A stretch of DNA of 7,164 nt from Clostridia bacterium (GTDB taxonomy: Bacteria; Bacillota_A; Clostridia; Oscillospirales; CAG-272): contig JAGBRZ010000062.1 in the NCBI GenBank assembly GCA_017632155.1, positions 1 through 7,164 of the forward strand, written 5' to 3'. Positions 1-6,913 of the stretch are shown here, piece by piece. Below the pieces are notes generated by a model that was not told where the DNA came from, made no database searches, and worked only from the letters and a program-made list of their open reading frames with translations. Numbering within the stretch: the first letter of the stretch is position 1; every line of letters begins with the position of its first letter. The position numbers and the translations under genes are program-made.

Positions 1-3000
1 AGCAGCTCGAGCAGGTGCTTTATTTCGCTGAAAACGTTGTCCTTGACCCCGGTATGACTCCTCTCCAGAAGGGAATGGTCCTTACCGAAAGACAGTACAA
101 CGAATATTACGAGCTTTATGAAAATGAATTCCGTGTAGGAATGGGTGCAGAGGCTATTCGTGAGCTTCTTCGCGGTATCGATATACCTGCTCTTGCAAAG
201 GAGCTCCGTGCGGAGCTTCAGACTGCAAGCGGACAGAAGAAAACACGTATAATCAAGCGTCTTGAGGTCGTTGAGGCCTTCAGAAAGTCAGGTAATCAGG
301 TTGATTGGATGATCCTTGACGTTCTCCCCGTTATCCCTCCGGATATAAGACCTATGGTACAGCTTGACGGCGGACGCTTTGCTTCCTCGGATATAAATGA
401 GCTTTACCGCAGAGTTATTGCAAGAAATAATCGTCTCAAGAAGCTTCTTGAGATCAGAACTCCCGAAATCGTTATCCGTAACGAGAAGAGAATGCTTCAG
501 GAGGCTGTTGACGCCCTTATAGATAACGGTCGCAGAGGAAAGCCTGTAACAGGTCCCAGCAACCGTCCGCTCAAGTCTCTTTCCGAGATGCTCAGAGGTA
601 AGCAGGGACGCTTCCGTCAGAACCTTCTCGGTAAGCGTGTTGACTATTCCGGACGTTCGGTTATCGTCGTAGGTCCTCAGCTTAAGATCTATCAGTGCGG
701 TCTTCCTCGTGAAATGGCTCTCGAGCTCTTCAAGCCCTTTGTTATCAAGAGACTTGTCGAAATGGGCAAGGCTACCAACGTAAAGGAAGCTCAGAAGAAG
801 ATCGACCGCGCACAGGTAAGCAACGATGAGGTTTGGGATGCACTCGAAAACGTAATCAAGGAGCACCCCGTACTTCTCAACCGTGCGCCTACACTTCACC
901 GTCTGTCGATTCAGGCATTCGAGCCCGTACTTGTTGAAGGTAGAGCAATCAAGCTCCATCCTCTCGTATGTACTGCGTTCAACGCCGACTTCGACGGTGA
1001 CCAGATGCCTGTTCACGTTCCGCTTTCTGCGGAGGCTCAGGCAGAGTCAAGATTCCTTATGCTCTCGGCTAACAACCTCCTCAAGCCTGTTGACGGACGT
1101 GCTGTAACCGTTCCTACACAGGATATGATCCTCGGTTCCTACTACCTCTCGATCGTCCGCGATGACGAGCCCGGTGCAGGTGGACTTTACCGCAACTTTG
1201 ACGAGGCGAATATGGCTTACCTCAACGGTCAGCTCGGACTTCACGCTCCTATCGCTCTCAGAGTAAGCAGCGTAAAGGACGGCAAGGTTGAGGAAGGAAT
1301 CATCGGTATCAAGACAAACGAAAACGGTGAGCGCAAGGTCAATATGGGCTCCGACGCAGTTACTCTCGGACGACTCATCTTTAACCAGCGTATTCCTCAG
1401 GACCTCGGCTTTGTTGACAGAACCGATCCTGCTAAGAAGCTTGACCTCGAGATCGCTTCTATTATAACAAAGAAGGAACTCGGTCAGATCATCAACGCTT
1501 GTATCAAGAGACACAGCTCCGCGCAGACAGCAGAAATGCTTGATGCGATCAAGGAGATGGGTTATAAATATTCCACTCGCGCTGCATTCTCTATCTCGGT
1601 TTACGATATGACTATCCCGACCGAGAAGAAGGGACTCATCAGCGATGCCGAGCGGGAAGTTGAAACTCTCGGCAAGTACTTCGGCAAGGGTCTCCTTTCC
1701 GAACAGGAGAGATACGAAAAGGTTGTCGCTGTTTGGAACCGTACCACCAACGACGTTACCGCTGCACTTCAGGCAGGCTTCTCGACCTACAACCCGATCA
1801 AGATCATGTCGGACTCCGGAGCCCGTGGTTCGATTACCCAGATGCGTCAGCTCGCAGGTATGCGTGGACCTATGTTCGCAACCAACGGTAAGACCATGGA
1901 GATCCCGATCAAGTCGAACTTCCGTGAAGGTATGAAGATCTTCGAGTACTTCATGGGTGCACGTTCTTCTCGTAAGTCCCTTTCCGATACAGCGCTTCGT
2001 ACCGCAGACTCGGGTTACCTTACCCGTCGTCTTGTTGACGTTTCTCAGGACGTTATCGTTCGTGAGGAAAAGTGCGGAACTCAGCACGGCGCTATTATCA
2101 GAGCAATCACAGAAGGTGATTCTTCCAAACCCATCGAGCCTCTTGAGGACAGACTCATCGGCCGTTACACTATGGGCGACGTTATCAACCCCGAAACCGG
2201 CGAGATCCTCGTTCCCGATGATACTATGCTTACCGAGGCTATGGTCAAGAAGATCATTGCCGCAGGTATCACTGAAGTTCGCATAAGAACAGTTATCCAC
2301 TGCCGCGCACGTCACGGTATTTGCGCACACTGCTACGGTGCTGACCTTGCAAGCGGACGTAAGGTTAACGTTGGTGAAGCTGTCGGTATCATCGCAGCTC
2401 AGTCCATCGGTGAGCCCGGTACACAGCTTACTATGAGAACCTTCCACTCCGGTGGTGTTGCAGGTTCGGATATTACTCAGGGTCTTCCTCGAGTTGAAGA
2501 GCTCTTTGAGGCAAGAACACCTAAGAAGCCCGCTATCCTCAGCGCAATCGACGGTGTTGCTCATATTCACCCCGATGAGAACCCCAACCTTCAGGACGTT
2601 GTGGTTTATAACGCTGAAACCGGTGAGAACATGACATACCAGATCCCCTATGGCCGCCGCATCACAATTGCGGACGGTGCAGAGGTCAAGCGCGGAGATG
2701 CTCTTACCGAAGGTTCCAAGGCTCCTGCAGATATTATGGAATATCTCGGCCCCGATGCAGTTTACGATTATATCATCAGCGAAACTCAGAAGGTTTACCG
2801 TTCTCAGTCGGTTAACATCAACGATAAGCATATCGAGGTAATTGCGCGTCAGATGACTCGTAAGCTTCGTGTCGAGGACACAGGCGATACCAATATGCTT
2901 ATGGGAACTCTCGTTTCGGTCAACGAATTCGATGACGAGAATGAAAAGATCCGTGAGCGCGTTGCTTCCGGTGAGACCGAGCTTCACGAGGCAACTTGCT

Positions 3001-3326
3001 CGCCCGTCCTCCTCGGTATCTCGAAGGCAGCTCTCCAGACCGACTCCTTCCTCTCCGCAGCATCCTTCCAGGAGACCACCAAGGTACTCACCGAGGCTGC
3101 TATCAAGGGTAAGGTTGATAACCTCCTTGGACTTAAGGAGAACGTTATTATCGGTAAGCTGATCCCTGCAGGTACAGGTATGGCTTGCTACAACAACGTT
3201 GATGTTCTTGCATCCGATGATACGGATCCGACCGCTCCCGAGGGCGGCGACAACACAACCGTTGTTGACGTAAATGAGGAAGAAACGACATCTGAAGAGA
3301 TCGCTTCCGAATCCGTTGCAGAGTAA
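1..3326 (+). CDS. rpoC: RNA polymerase beta' subunit, 5'-truncated by window edge
   Basis: Beta' subunit of DNA-dependent RNA polymerase, the catalytic large subunit of the transcription core enzyme. The frame is open to the left edge (first whole codon at 3), so the GTG at 15 is an internal Val. About 1107 codons are visible; compared with roughly 1200 residues in Bacillus, about 115 N-terminal residues, including the first zinc ribbon, are missing. In order: clamp and lid/rudder region with the [16 protein letters not shown] block (about 628-675), the Mg-binding NADFDGDQM motif (981-1007, Asp codons 987, 993, 999), F-loop (about 1863-1907), bridge helix (about 1917-2040), four Cys of the second zinc site (codons 2073, 2301, 2322, 2331), trigger loop [13 protein letters not shown] (2409-2447) with catalytic Met, Arg and His intact, jaw/C-terminal domain, and a 30-40 residue acidic tail. 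Odd points: the bridge-helix N-terminal half, the F-loop and a Pro after QM differ from the family consensus. It is followed by a terminator, so rpoC likely ends the rpoBC unit. The identification is certain. Confidence 0.98.
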   Translation, partial: QLEQVLYFAENVVLDPGMTPLQKGMVLTERQYNEYYELYENEFRVGMGAEAIRELLRGIDIPALAKELRAELQTASGQKKTRIIKRLEVVEAFRKSGNQVDWMILDVLPVIPPDIRPMVQLDGGRFASSDINELYRRVIARNNRLKKLLEIRTPEIVIRNEKRMLQEAVDALIDNGRRGKPVTGPSNRPLKSLSEMLRGKQGRFRQNLLGKRVDYSGRSVIVVGPQLKIYQCGLPREMALELFKPFVIKRLVEMGKATNVKEAQKKIDRAQVSNDEVWDALENVIKEHPVLLNRAPTLHRLSIQAFEPVLVEGRAIKLHPLVCTAFNADFDGDQMPVHVPLSAEAQAESRFLMLSANNLLKPVDGRAVTVPTQDMILGSYYLSIVRDDEPGAGGLYRNFDEANMAYLNGQLGLHAPIALRVSSVKDGKVEEGIIGIKTNENGERKVNMGSDAVTLGRLIFNQRIPQDLGFVDRTDPAKKLDLEIASIITKKELGQIINACIKRHSSAQTAEMLDAIKEMGYKYSTRAAFSISVYDMTIPTEKKGLISDAEREVETLGKYFGKGLLSEQERYEKVVAVWNRTTNDVTAALQAGFSTYNPIKIMSDSGARGSITQMRQLAGMRGPMFATNGKTMEIPIKSNFREGMKIFEYFMGARSSRKSLSDTALRTADSGYLTRRLVDVSQDVIVREEKCGTQHGAIIRAITEGDSSKPIEPLEDRLIGRYTMGDVINPETGEILVPDDTMLTEAMVKKIIAAGITEVRIRTVIHCRARHGICAHCYGADLASGRKVNVGEAVGIIAAQSIGEPGTQLTMRTFHSGGVAGSDITQGLPRVEELFEARTPKKPAILSAIDGVAHIHPDENPNLQDVVVYNAETGENMTYQIPYGRRITIADGAEVKRGDALTEGSKAPADIMEYLGPDAVYDYIISETQKVYRSQSVNINDKHIEVIARQMTRKLRVEDTGDTNMLMGTLVSVNEFDDENEKIRERVASGETELHEATCSPVLLGISKAALQTDSFLSAASFQETTKVLTEAAIKGKVDNLLGLKENVIIGKLIPAGTGMACYNNVDVLASDDTDPTAPEGGDNTTVVDVNEEETTSEEIASESVAE

Positions 3327-3361
3327 GCTCAAAGCAATATAACAATTAATTAACATTATAT

Positions 3362-3406
3362 GCCTACTTCCGAAACATTTTCGGAAGTAGGCTGTATGTC
3401 TTTTTT
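3362..3406 (+). terminator. Rho-independent-type terminator after rpoC
   Basis: The arms GCCTACTTCCGAAA (3362-3375) and 3379-3392 pair perfectly for 14 bp around a 3-base loop, or 13 bp with a 5-base loop. The U-run (six T, 3401-3406) lies 8 bases past the stem, separated by TGTATGTC, rather than directly adjacent, so termination may be less efficient than the stem suggests. There is no T-run on the opposite strand side, so it serves the + strand only. It begins 35 bases after the rpoC stop and precedes the rpsL promoter, which fits separation of rpoBC from the str operon. Confidence 0.85.
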
Positions 3407-3493
3407 GGTTTGTATATTTTGCTTATAAAAATGCCTTTTGCAAAGCGCAAAATTGTGCAATTAACAGAATTTTTTTGCAGTTTCCAAAGGGTG

Positions 3494-3522
3494 TTGACAT
3501 TTGGCGAAAAAAATGATATAAT
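3494..3522 (+). promoter_or_regulatory. Consensus housekeeping-sigma promoter of the rpsL operon
   Basis: A perfect -35 TTGACA (3494-3499) and perfect -10 TATAAT (3517-3522) are separated by the optimal 17 bases, and TGA at 3514-3516 supplies an extended -10 (TGn). A/T-rich sequence with a seven-T run (3470-3476) lies upstream and could act as an UP element. The start site is predicted near 3529, giving a leader of about 140 bases before rpsL. Such strength suits ribosomal protein and elongation factor expression. The start site position is inferred. Confidence 0.93.
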
Positions 3523-3556
3523 AATGCGAATTATGATGAGGTTTTGCGGCTTCGTC

Positions 3557-3580
3557 AGTGTTTTTTGGGCAAAAAACACT
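3557..3580 (+). promoter_or_regulatory. Leader hairpin upstream of rpsL
   Basis: The arms AGTGTTTTTT (3557-3566) and AAAAAACACT (3571-3580) are perfectly complementary over 10 bp around a GGGC loop. The hairpin starts about 28 bases after the predicted transcription start. It is not followed by a U-run on either strand, so it is not an intrinsic terminator. It could protect the mRNA 5' end or be part of a regulatory leader; a second A6 run at 3582-3587 could compete for the T6 arm. The structure is visible; any function is inference. Confidence 0.6.
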
Positions 3581-3648
3581 CAAAAAATGCATTTTCGGAC
3601 AGTTTTGCGTGCCTTCCCGGCCGCATCTGTATATAAACAATTCGGAAG

Positions 3649-3656
3649 AAAGGAGG
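3649..3656 (+). promoter_or_regulatory. rpsL Shine-Dalgarno, long spacing
   Basis: AAAGGAGG is a near-complete complement to the 16S anti-Shine-Dalgarno, but it sits 12 bases before the rpsL ATG at 3669, longer than the usual 5-9. A weaker purine run AGAAGG (3663-3668) abuts the ATG. No alternative start codon lies between them, and S12 homology begins MPT at this ATG, so the start is secure. Confidence 0.85.
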
Positions 3657-3668
3657 ATTAGCAGAAGG

Positions 3669-4091
3669 ATGCCAACCTTTAACCAGCTTGTCAGACAGGG
3701 TCGTACAGACAAGGTGTACAAGTCCAAAGCAGCAGTGCTTCAGAAGGGCTTCAACACCATCAAGAACGAGAGCACCGATCTCCCCTCGCCCCAGAAGAGA
3801 GGCGTTTGCACCAAGGTAACCACCACAACCCCCAAGAAGCCTAACTCTGCACTTCGTAAGATCGCAAGAGTTCGTCTTTCCAACGGTCTTGAGGCAACCA
3901 CCTACATTCCCGGTGAAGGACACAACCTGCAGGAGCACTCCGTCGTTCTCATCAGAGGCGGTAGAGTAAGAGACCTGCCTGGTGTACGTTATCACATCAT
4001 CCGCGGCACACTCGATACTCAGGGTGTTGCAGCTCGTAGACAGGCCCGTTCCAAGTACGGAACAAAGACACCGAAGGAAGCAAAGAAGTAA
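3669..4091 (+). CDS. rpsL: 30S ribosomal protein S12
   Basis: S12 (140 residues) lines the decoding centre of the 30S subunit, contacts 16S rRNA h18/h44 and helps control tRNA selection accuracy. Family signatures are [10 protein letters not shown] (41-50), [11 protein letters not shown] (54-64), [18 protein letters not shown] (83-100) and DLPGVRYH (102-109), then a basic tail. A segment of about 13 residues between the N-terminal part and PQKRG is absent from E. coli S12 and typical of Firmicutes, which explains the greater length. K56, equivalent to E. coli K43 (counting Met), is conserved, but position 101, equivalent to K88, is Arg (AGA, 3969-3971), a residue known from streptomycin-resistant mutants elsewhere. 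D102, the site methylthiolated in E. coli, is kept. It is the first gene after a strong promoter. An in-frame open stretch from 3558 has no homology before 3669 and is leader. Confidence 0.98.
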   Translation: MPTFNQLVRQGRTDKVYKSKAAVLQKGFNTIKNESTDLPSPQKRGVCTKVTTTTPKKPNSALRKIARVRLSNGLEATTYIPGEGHNLQEHSVVLIRGGRVRDLPGVRYHIIRGTLDTQGVAARRQARSKYGTKTPKEAKK

Positions 4092-4227
4092 TTCGGTGAA
4101 GGTATCAGCATGTTTTTAGCTACTCATTTCCGTTTGTTTATATACTGCGGACAAGAAGAGCGCTAACAGGAGATATGCTTTTGAGTACCTATGATTTCAT
4201 TCAAAATTAATGAAGGAGGGAAGTACA
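4092..4227 (+). other. rpsL-rpsG intercistronic spacer
   Basis: This 136-base spacer has no terminator. It contains two tiny open frames, each after a purine-rich possible ribosome site: ATG 4110 to TAA 4166 (18 residues, GAAGG at 4098-4102) and ATG 4175, or TTG 4181, to TAA 4210 (11 or 9 residues, AGGAG at 4168-4172). It also holds a distant imperfect stem, 4118-4126 with 4182-4190, with one C-C mismatch. In E. coli the equivalent spacer is the S7 autoregulatory target; whether this one is, cannot be told from sequence alone. Confidence 0.6.
4213..4219 (+). promoter_or_regulatory. Shine-Dalgarno that fixes the rpsG GTG start
   Basis: AAGGAGG ends 8 bases before GTG 4228, which is ideal spacing. 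The in-frame ATG at 4210 overlaps this site and has no ribosome site of its own at a proper distance. S7 proteins begin (M)PRRG, exactly what follows the GTG, so 4228 is the start and the six extra upstream codons are not translated as part of S7. Confidence 0.92.
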
Positions 4228-4698
4228 GTGCCGAGAAGAGGTCGTATATCCAAGAGAGACGTATTGCCGGATCCTATTTACAAGTCCAAGCTTGTAACCA
4301 AGCTCGTTAACAACGTAATGCTTGACGGCAAGAAGGGTGTTGCTCAGACTATCGTTTACGATGCATTCGAGATCGTAGAAGCAAAGTCTGGCAAGAATGC
4401 CCTTGAAGTGTTTGTTGAAGCTCTTGAGAACGTTATGCCGGTTCTTGAGGTTAAGGCTCGCCGTGTAGGCGGTTCTACCTATCAGGTTCCGCTTGAGGTT
4501 AGAGCAGACAGACGTCAGACTCTGGGTCTCCGCTGGATGGTAGGTTATGCCAGAAAGCGCGGCGAACGTACCATGGCAGAAAGACTTGCAGCAGAGATTC
4601 TCGATGCAATCAACAATGCCGGCGGAGCGTTCAAGAAGAAGGAAGAGACTCACCGTATGGCAGAAGCAAACAAGGCTTTTGCTCACTACAGATATTAA
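4228..4698 (+). CDS. rpsG: 30S ribosomal protein S7
   Basis: S7 (156 residues, the usual bacterial length) is a primary binder of the 16S rRNA 3' major domain, nucleates assembly of the 30S head and contributes to the E site. It starts at GTG and reads (M)[15 protein letters not shown], then helices with [20 protein letters not shown] (29-47). The beta-hairpin [15 protein letters not shown] (78-92) reaches toward the E-site tRNA, followed by [11 protein letters not shown] (101-111) and the conserved C-terminal [15 protein letters not shown] (142-156). No residue looks anomalous. It lies between rpsL and fusA as in most bacteria. S7 is the autogenous translational repressor of this operon in E. 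coli; the long upstream spacer would be the place to look here. Confidence 0.98.
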   Translation: MPRRGRISKRDVLPDPIYKSKLVTKLVNNVMLDGKKGVAQTIVYDAFEIVEAKSGKNALEVFVEALENVMPVLEVKARRVGGSTYQVPLEVRADRRQTLGLRWMVGYARKRGERTMAERLAAEILDAINNAGGAFKKKEETHRMAEANKAFAHYRY

Positions 4699-4766
4699 TT
4701 TATCTGCCACAACTTTTGATTATTTCAAATCATTCATAACAAATCCAATTATTAAGGAGACTATCT

Positions 4767-6851
4767 ATGTCGAGAGAATATTCGCTCGAGTGTACTCGTA
4801 ACATCGGTATCATGGCTCACATTGACGCCGGTAAGACGACTACAAGCGAAAGAATACTGTTCTATACGGGTGTAAACCACAAGCTTGGTGAGACCCACGA
4901 CGGCGATTCCACCATGGACTGGATGGCTCAGGAGAAGGAGAGAGGTATTACTATCACTTCTGCCGCAACCACCTGCCACTGGAAGAATACCCGTATTAAT
5001 ATCATCGACACTCCCGGCCACGTTGACTTTACCGTTGAGGTTGAGCGTTCGCTCAGAGTTCTTGACGGTGCAGTAGCGGTCTTCTGTGCAAAGGGAGGCG
5101 TTGAGCCCCAGTCTGAAACCGTTTGGAGACAGGCTACAAAATATAGCGTACCGCGTCTTGCGTACGTTAACAAGATGGATATCACCGGTGCGGACTTCTA
5201 CCGCGTTGTGGGTATGATGAAGGACAGACTGGGTGCAAACCCCGTTCCGATTCAGCTCCCTATCGGCAAGGAAGATAGTTTCCGTGGTATCGTCGACCTC
5301 ATGACCATGGAGGCCACCGTTTACTACGATGACCTTGGCAAGGATCTGAGAATCGAGCCTATTCCCGCAGATATGCAGGAGCAGGCTGAACAGTACCGTG
5401 AAGCAATGATCGAATCTGCTGCAGAGGCAGATGAAGAGCTCATGATGAAGTACCTTGAGGGTGAAGAGATCTCCAACGAGGAGATCAAGGCTGCAATCAG
5501 AAAGGCTACCATTGAGAATCTCATGGTTCCCGTTGTTTGCGGTACTTCCTTCAGAAACAAGGGCGTTCAGAAGCTCCTCGACGCGATCGTTGACTATATG
5601 CCCGCACCTACCGACGTTCCCGACATTACCGGTGTCAACCCCGAGACCGGTGAAGAGGACAGCCGTCCTTCCAGCGACGAAGAGCCCTTCGCAGCACTCG
5701 CGTTCAAGATCGCTACCGACCCCTTCGTTGGTAAGCTTTGCTTCTTCCGCGTTTACTCCGGCTCCATCCACGCAGGTGACACAGTTTGGAACGCATCCAA
5801 GGGCAAGAGAGAAAGAATGGGTCGTATCGTTCAGATGCACGCAAACAACCGTAAGGATATCGACGTTGTTTACGCCGGCGATATCGCAGCAGTTGTTTCC
5901 GTAAAGAACACCGGTACCGGTGACTCTCTCTGTGACGACAAGCACCCCATTATCCTCGAATCTATGGAATTCCCCGAGCCCGTTATCAGAGTTGCTATCG
6001 AGCCCAAGACCCGTGCAGGTCTTGAGAAGATGGGCATCGCTCTTGCAAAGCTCGCAGAGGAAGACCCCACATTCAGAACCTACACCGACGATGAGACCGG
6101 TCAGACCATCATCGCAGGTATGGGTGAGCTTCACCTTGAAATTATCGTTGACAGACTTCTTCGTGAGTTCAAGGTAGAGGCTAATATCGGTAAGCCTCAG
6201 GTTGCATATAAGGAGACAATCCGTAAGACTGTTGACCATGAGTGCAAGTATAAGAAGCAGTCCGGTGGTTCGGGTCAGTACGCTCACGTTAAGCTTATCG
6301 TTGAGCCCAACGAGCCCGGCGCAGGTTACACATTCGTTAACTCTGTTACCGGCGGTTCCGTTCCCAAGGAGTTCATCGAGCCTGTTAACCAGGGTATCCA
6401 GGGCGCAATGCAGTGCGGTGTCCTTGCAGGCTACAATGTAGTTGACGTAAAGGTAACTCTTTACGACGGTTCTTATCACGAGGTTGACTCTTCCGAAATG
6501 GCGTTCAAGATCTGCGGATCTATGGCGTTCAAGGAGGCTATGAGAAAGGCTGACCCCGTTCTTACCGAGCCTATCATGAAGGTAACCACCATTACTCCCA
6601 ACGATTATCTTGGCGACGTAATCGGTGACTTCAACTCCCGCCGTGGTGCAATTCAGTCTATGAATGACGACGGTAAGGGATCTACCGAGATTATCGCAGA
6701 CGTTCCGCTTTCCGAAATGTTCGGTTATGCTACCGACCTGCGTTCCAAGTCTCAGGGACGTGCGCTCTATTCTATGGAGCCGCACAACTTTGCTCAGGTT
6801 CCCAAGAGCATCCAGGAGGGCATCGTAACTGCCCGCGCAAAGCAGAACTAA
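4767..6851 (+). CDS. fusA: Translation elongation factor G
   Basis: EF-G (694 residues, normal length) is the cytosolic GTPase that drives tRNA-mRNA translocation and, with ribosome recycling factor, splits post-termination ribosomes. G domain: P-loop AHIDAGKTT (17-25), switch I ERGITIT (58-64), switch II DTPGH (81-85), NKMD (135-138) and a G5-like CGTSFRNKG. Domain II follows (around [20 protein letters not shown]), then domain III with [10 protein letters not shown] (His456, in the fusidic-acid region) and domain IV. Domain IV loop I reads [11 protein letters not shown] (498-508) where Arg or Lys and Gly are more usual; loop II keeps the key His571 in [11 protein letters not shown]. Domain V ([24 protein letters not shown]) ends KSIQEGI. 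AAGGAG (4754-4759) lies 7 bases before ATG, fixing the start. The full set of motifs makes this the canonical EF-G rather than a TetM-like or EF-G2 paralogue. Confidence 0.98.
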   Translation: MSREYSLECTRNIGIMAHIDAGKTTTSERILFYTGVNHKLGETHDGDSTMDWMAQEKERGITITSAATTCHWKNTRINIIDTPGHVDFTVEVERSLRVLDGAVAVFCAKGGVEPQSETVWRQATKYSVPRLAYVNKMDITGADFYRVVGMMKDRLGANPVPIQLPIGKEDSFRGIVDLMTMEATVYYDDLGKDLRIEPIPADMQEQAEQYREAMIESAAEADEELMMKYLEGEEISNEEIKAAIRKATIENLMVPVVCGTSFRNKGVQKLLDAIVDYMPAPTDVPDITGVNPETGEEDSRPSSDEEPFAALAFKIATDPFVGKLCFFRVYSGSIHAGDTVWNASKGKRERMGRIVQMHANNRKDIDVVYAGDIAAVVSVKNTGTGDSLCDDKHPIILESMEFPEPVIRVAIEPKTRAGLEKMGIALAKLAEEDPTFRTYTDDETGQTIIAGMGELHLEIIVDRLLREFKVEANIGKPQVAYKETIRKTVDHECKYKKQSGGSGQYAHVKLIVEPNEPGAGYTFVNSVTGGSVPKEFIEPVNQGIQGAMQCGVLAGYNVVDVKVTLYDGSYHEVDSSEMAFKICGSMAFKEAMRKADPVLTEPIMKVTTITPNDYLGDVIGDFNSRRGAIQSMNDDGKGSTEIIADVPLSEMFGYATDLRSKSQGRALYSMEPHNFAQVPKSIQEGIVTARAKQN

Positions 6852-6870
6852 TTCTATCTTTGCACTAATT

Positions 6871-6888
6871 TAAAAATAAAAATAAAAA
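6871..6888 (+). repeat. Three tandem TAAAAA hexamers before tuf
   Basis: TAAAAA occurs at 6871, 6877 and 6883 in direct tandem, in a 62-base AT-rich fusA-tuf spacer. The last copy can pair with TTTTTA (6892-6897) in a weak A-T-only hairpin that lies just before the tuf Shine-Dalgarno. This is not a credible terminator. An unstructured A-rich tract upstream of the ribosome site could aid translation initiation; that is inference. Confidence 0.55.
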
Positions 6889-6913
6889 AGATTTTTAATG
6901 GAGGATTCCAAAA

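Larger units (their letters stand above)
3327..3668 (+). other. rpoC-rpsL intergenic region (342 bases)
   Basis: This gap has no recognisable conserved gene. It holds, in order: an AT-rich tail after rpoC, a terminator stem-loop (3362-3392), an AT-rich stretch with a minor 6-bp hairpin (TTTTGC 3436-3441 with GCAAAA 3447-3452) and a seven-T run (3470-3476) just upstream of a consensus promoter (3494-3522), then a leader of about 140 bases with a 10-bp hairpin (3557-3580) and the rpsL Shine-Dalgarno. Bacillus and several relatives carry a small L7Ae-family gene (ybxF/rplGB) here; no reading frame in this gap resembles it. A 42-codon open frame (3533-3661) spans the leader but lacks a Shine-Dalgarno. 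Confidence 0.85.

Noticed and set aside
1047..3356. 769-codon open frame on the minus strand opposite rpoC
   Set aside because: It mirrors rpoC codon choice: Leu is nearly always CTT/CTC and TTA, CTA and TCA codons are scarce, so antisense stops are rare. The predicted protein is Cys/Leu/Asn-rich with no recognisable motif and no Shine-Dalgarno support.
3558..3668. In-frame 37-codon N-terminal extension of rpsL from GTG 3558
   Set aside because: S12 homology starts at ATG 3669 behind AAAGGAGG; the upstream part is leader RNA with a hairpin and has no ribosome site.
3834..3839. Possible resistance change at the other S12 site (K56-K57)
   Set aside because: Both lysines of TPKKPNS are present, the streptomycin-sensitive state at this position.
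4141..4146. TATACT as a -10 of an internal promoter before rpsG
   Set aside because: No acceptable -35 lies 16-18 bases upstream (best is TAGCTA, 3 of 6) and no extended -10.
4210..4227. ATG 4210 as rpsG start
   Set aside because: It overlaps the Shine-Dalgarno that serves GTG 4228, and S7 proteins begin with PRRG right after the GTG.
4761..6785. 674-codon open frame on the minus strand opposite fusA
   Set aside because: Same codon-bias shadow effect; the sense strand encodes a complete canonical EF-G and the antisense product has no recognisable domain.
6860..6888. TTGCAC ... TAAAAA as a tuf promoter
   Set aside because: The hexamers match consensus at only 3 and 4 of 6 positions in a generally A-rich spacer; not convincing despite 17-base spacing.
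6883..6897. TAAAAA/TTTTTA hairpin as a terminator between fusA and tuf
   Set aside because: Only six A-T pairs, no G-C and no trailing U-run beyond the stem; it would not stop transcription.
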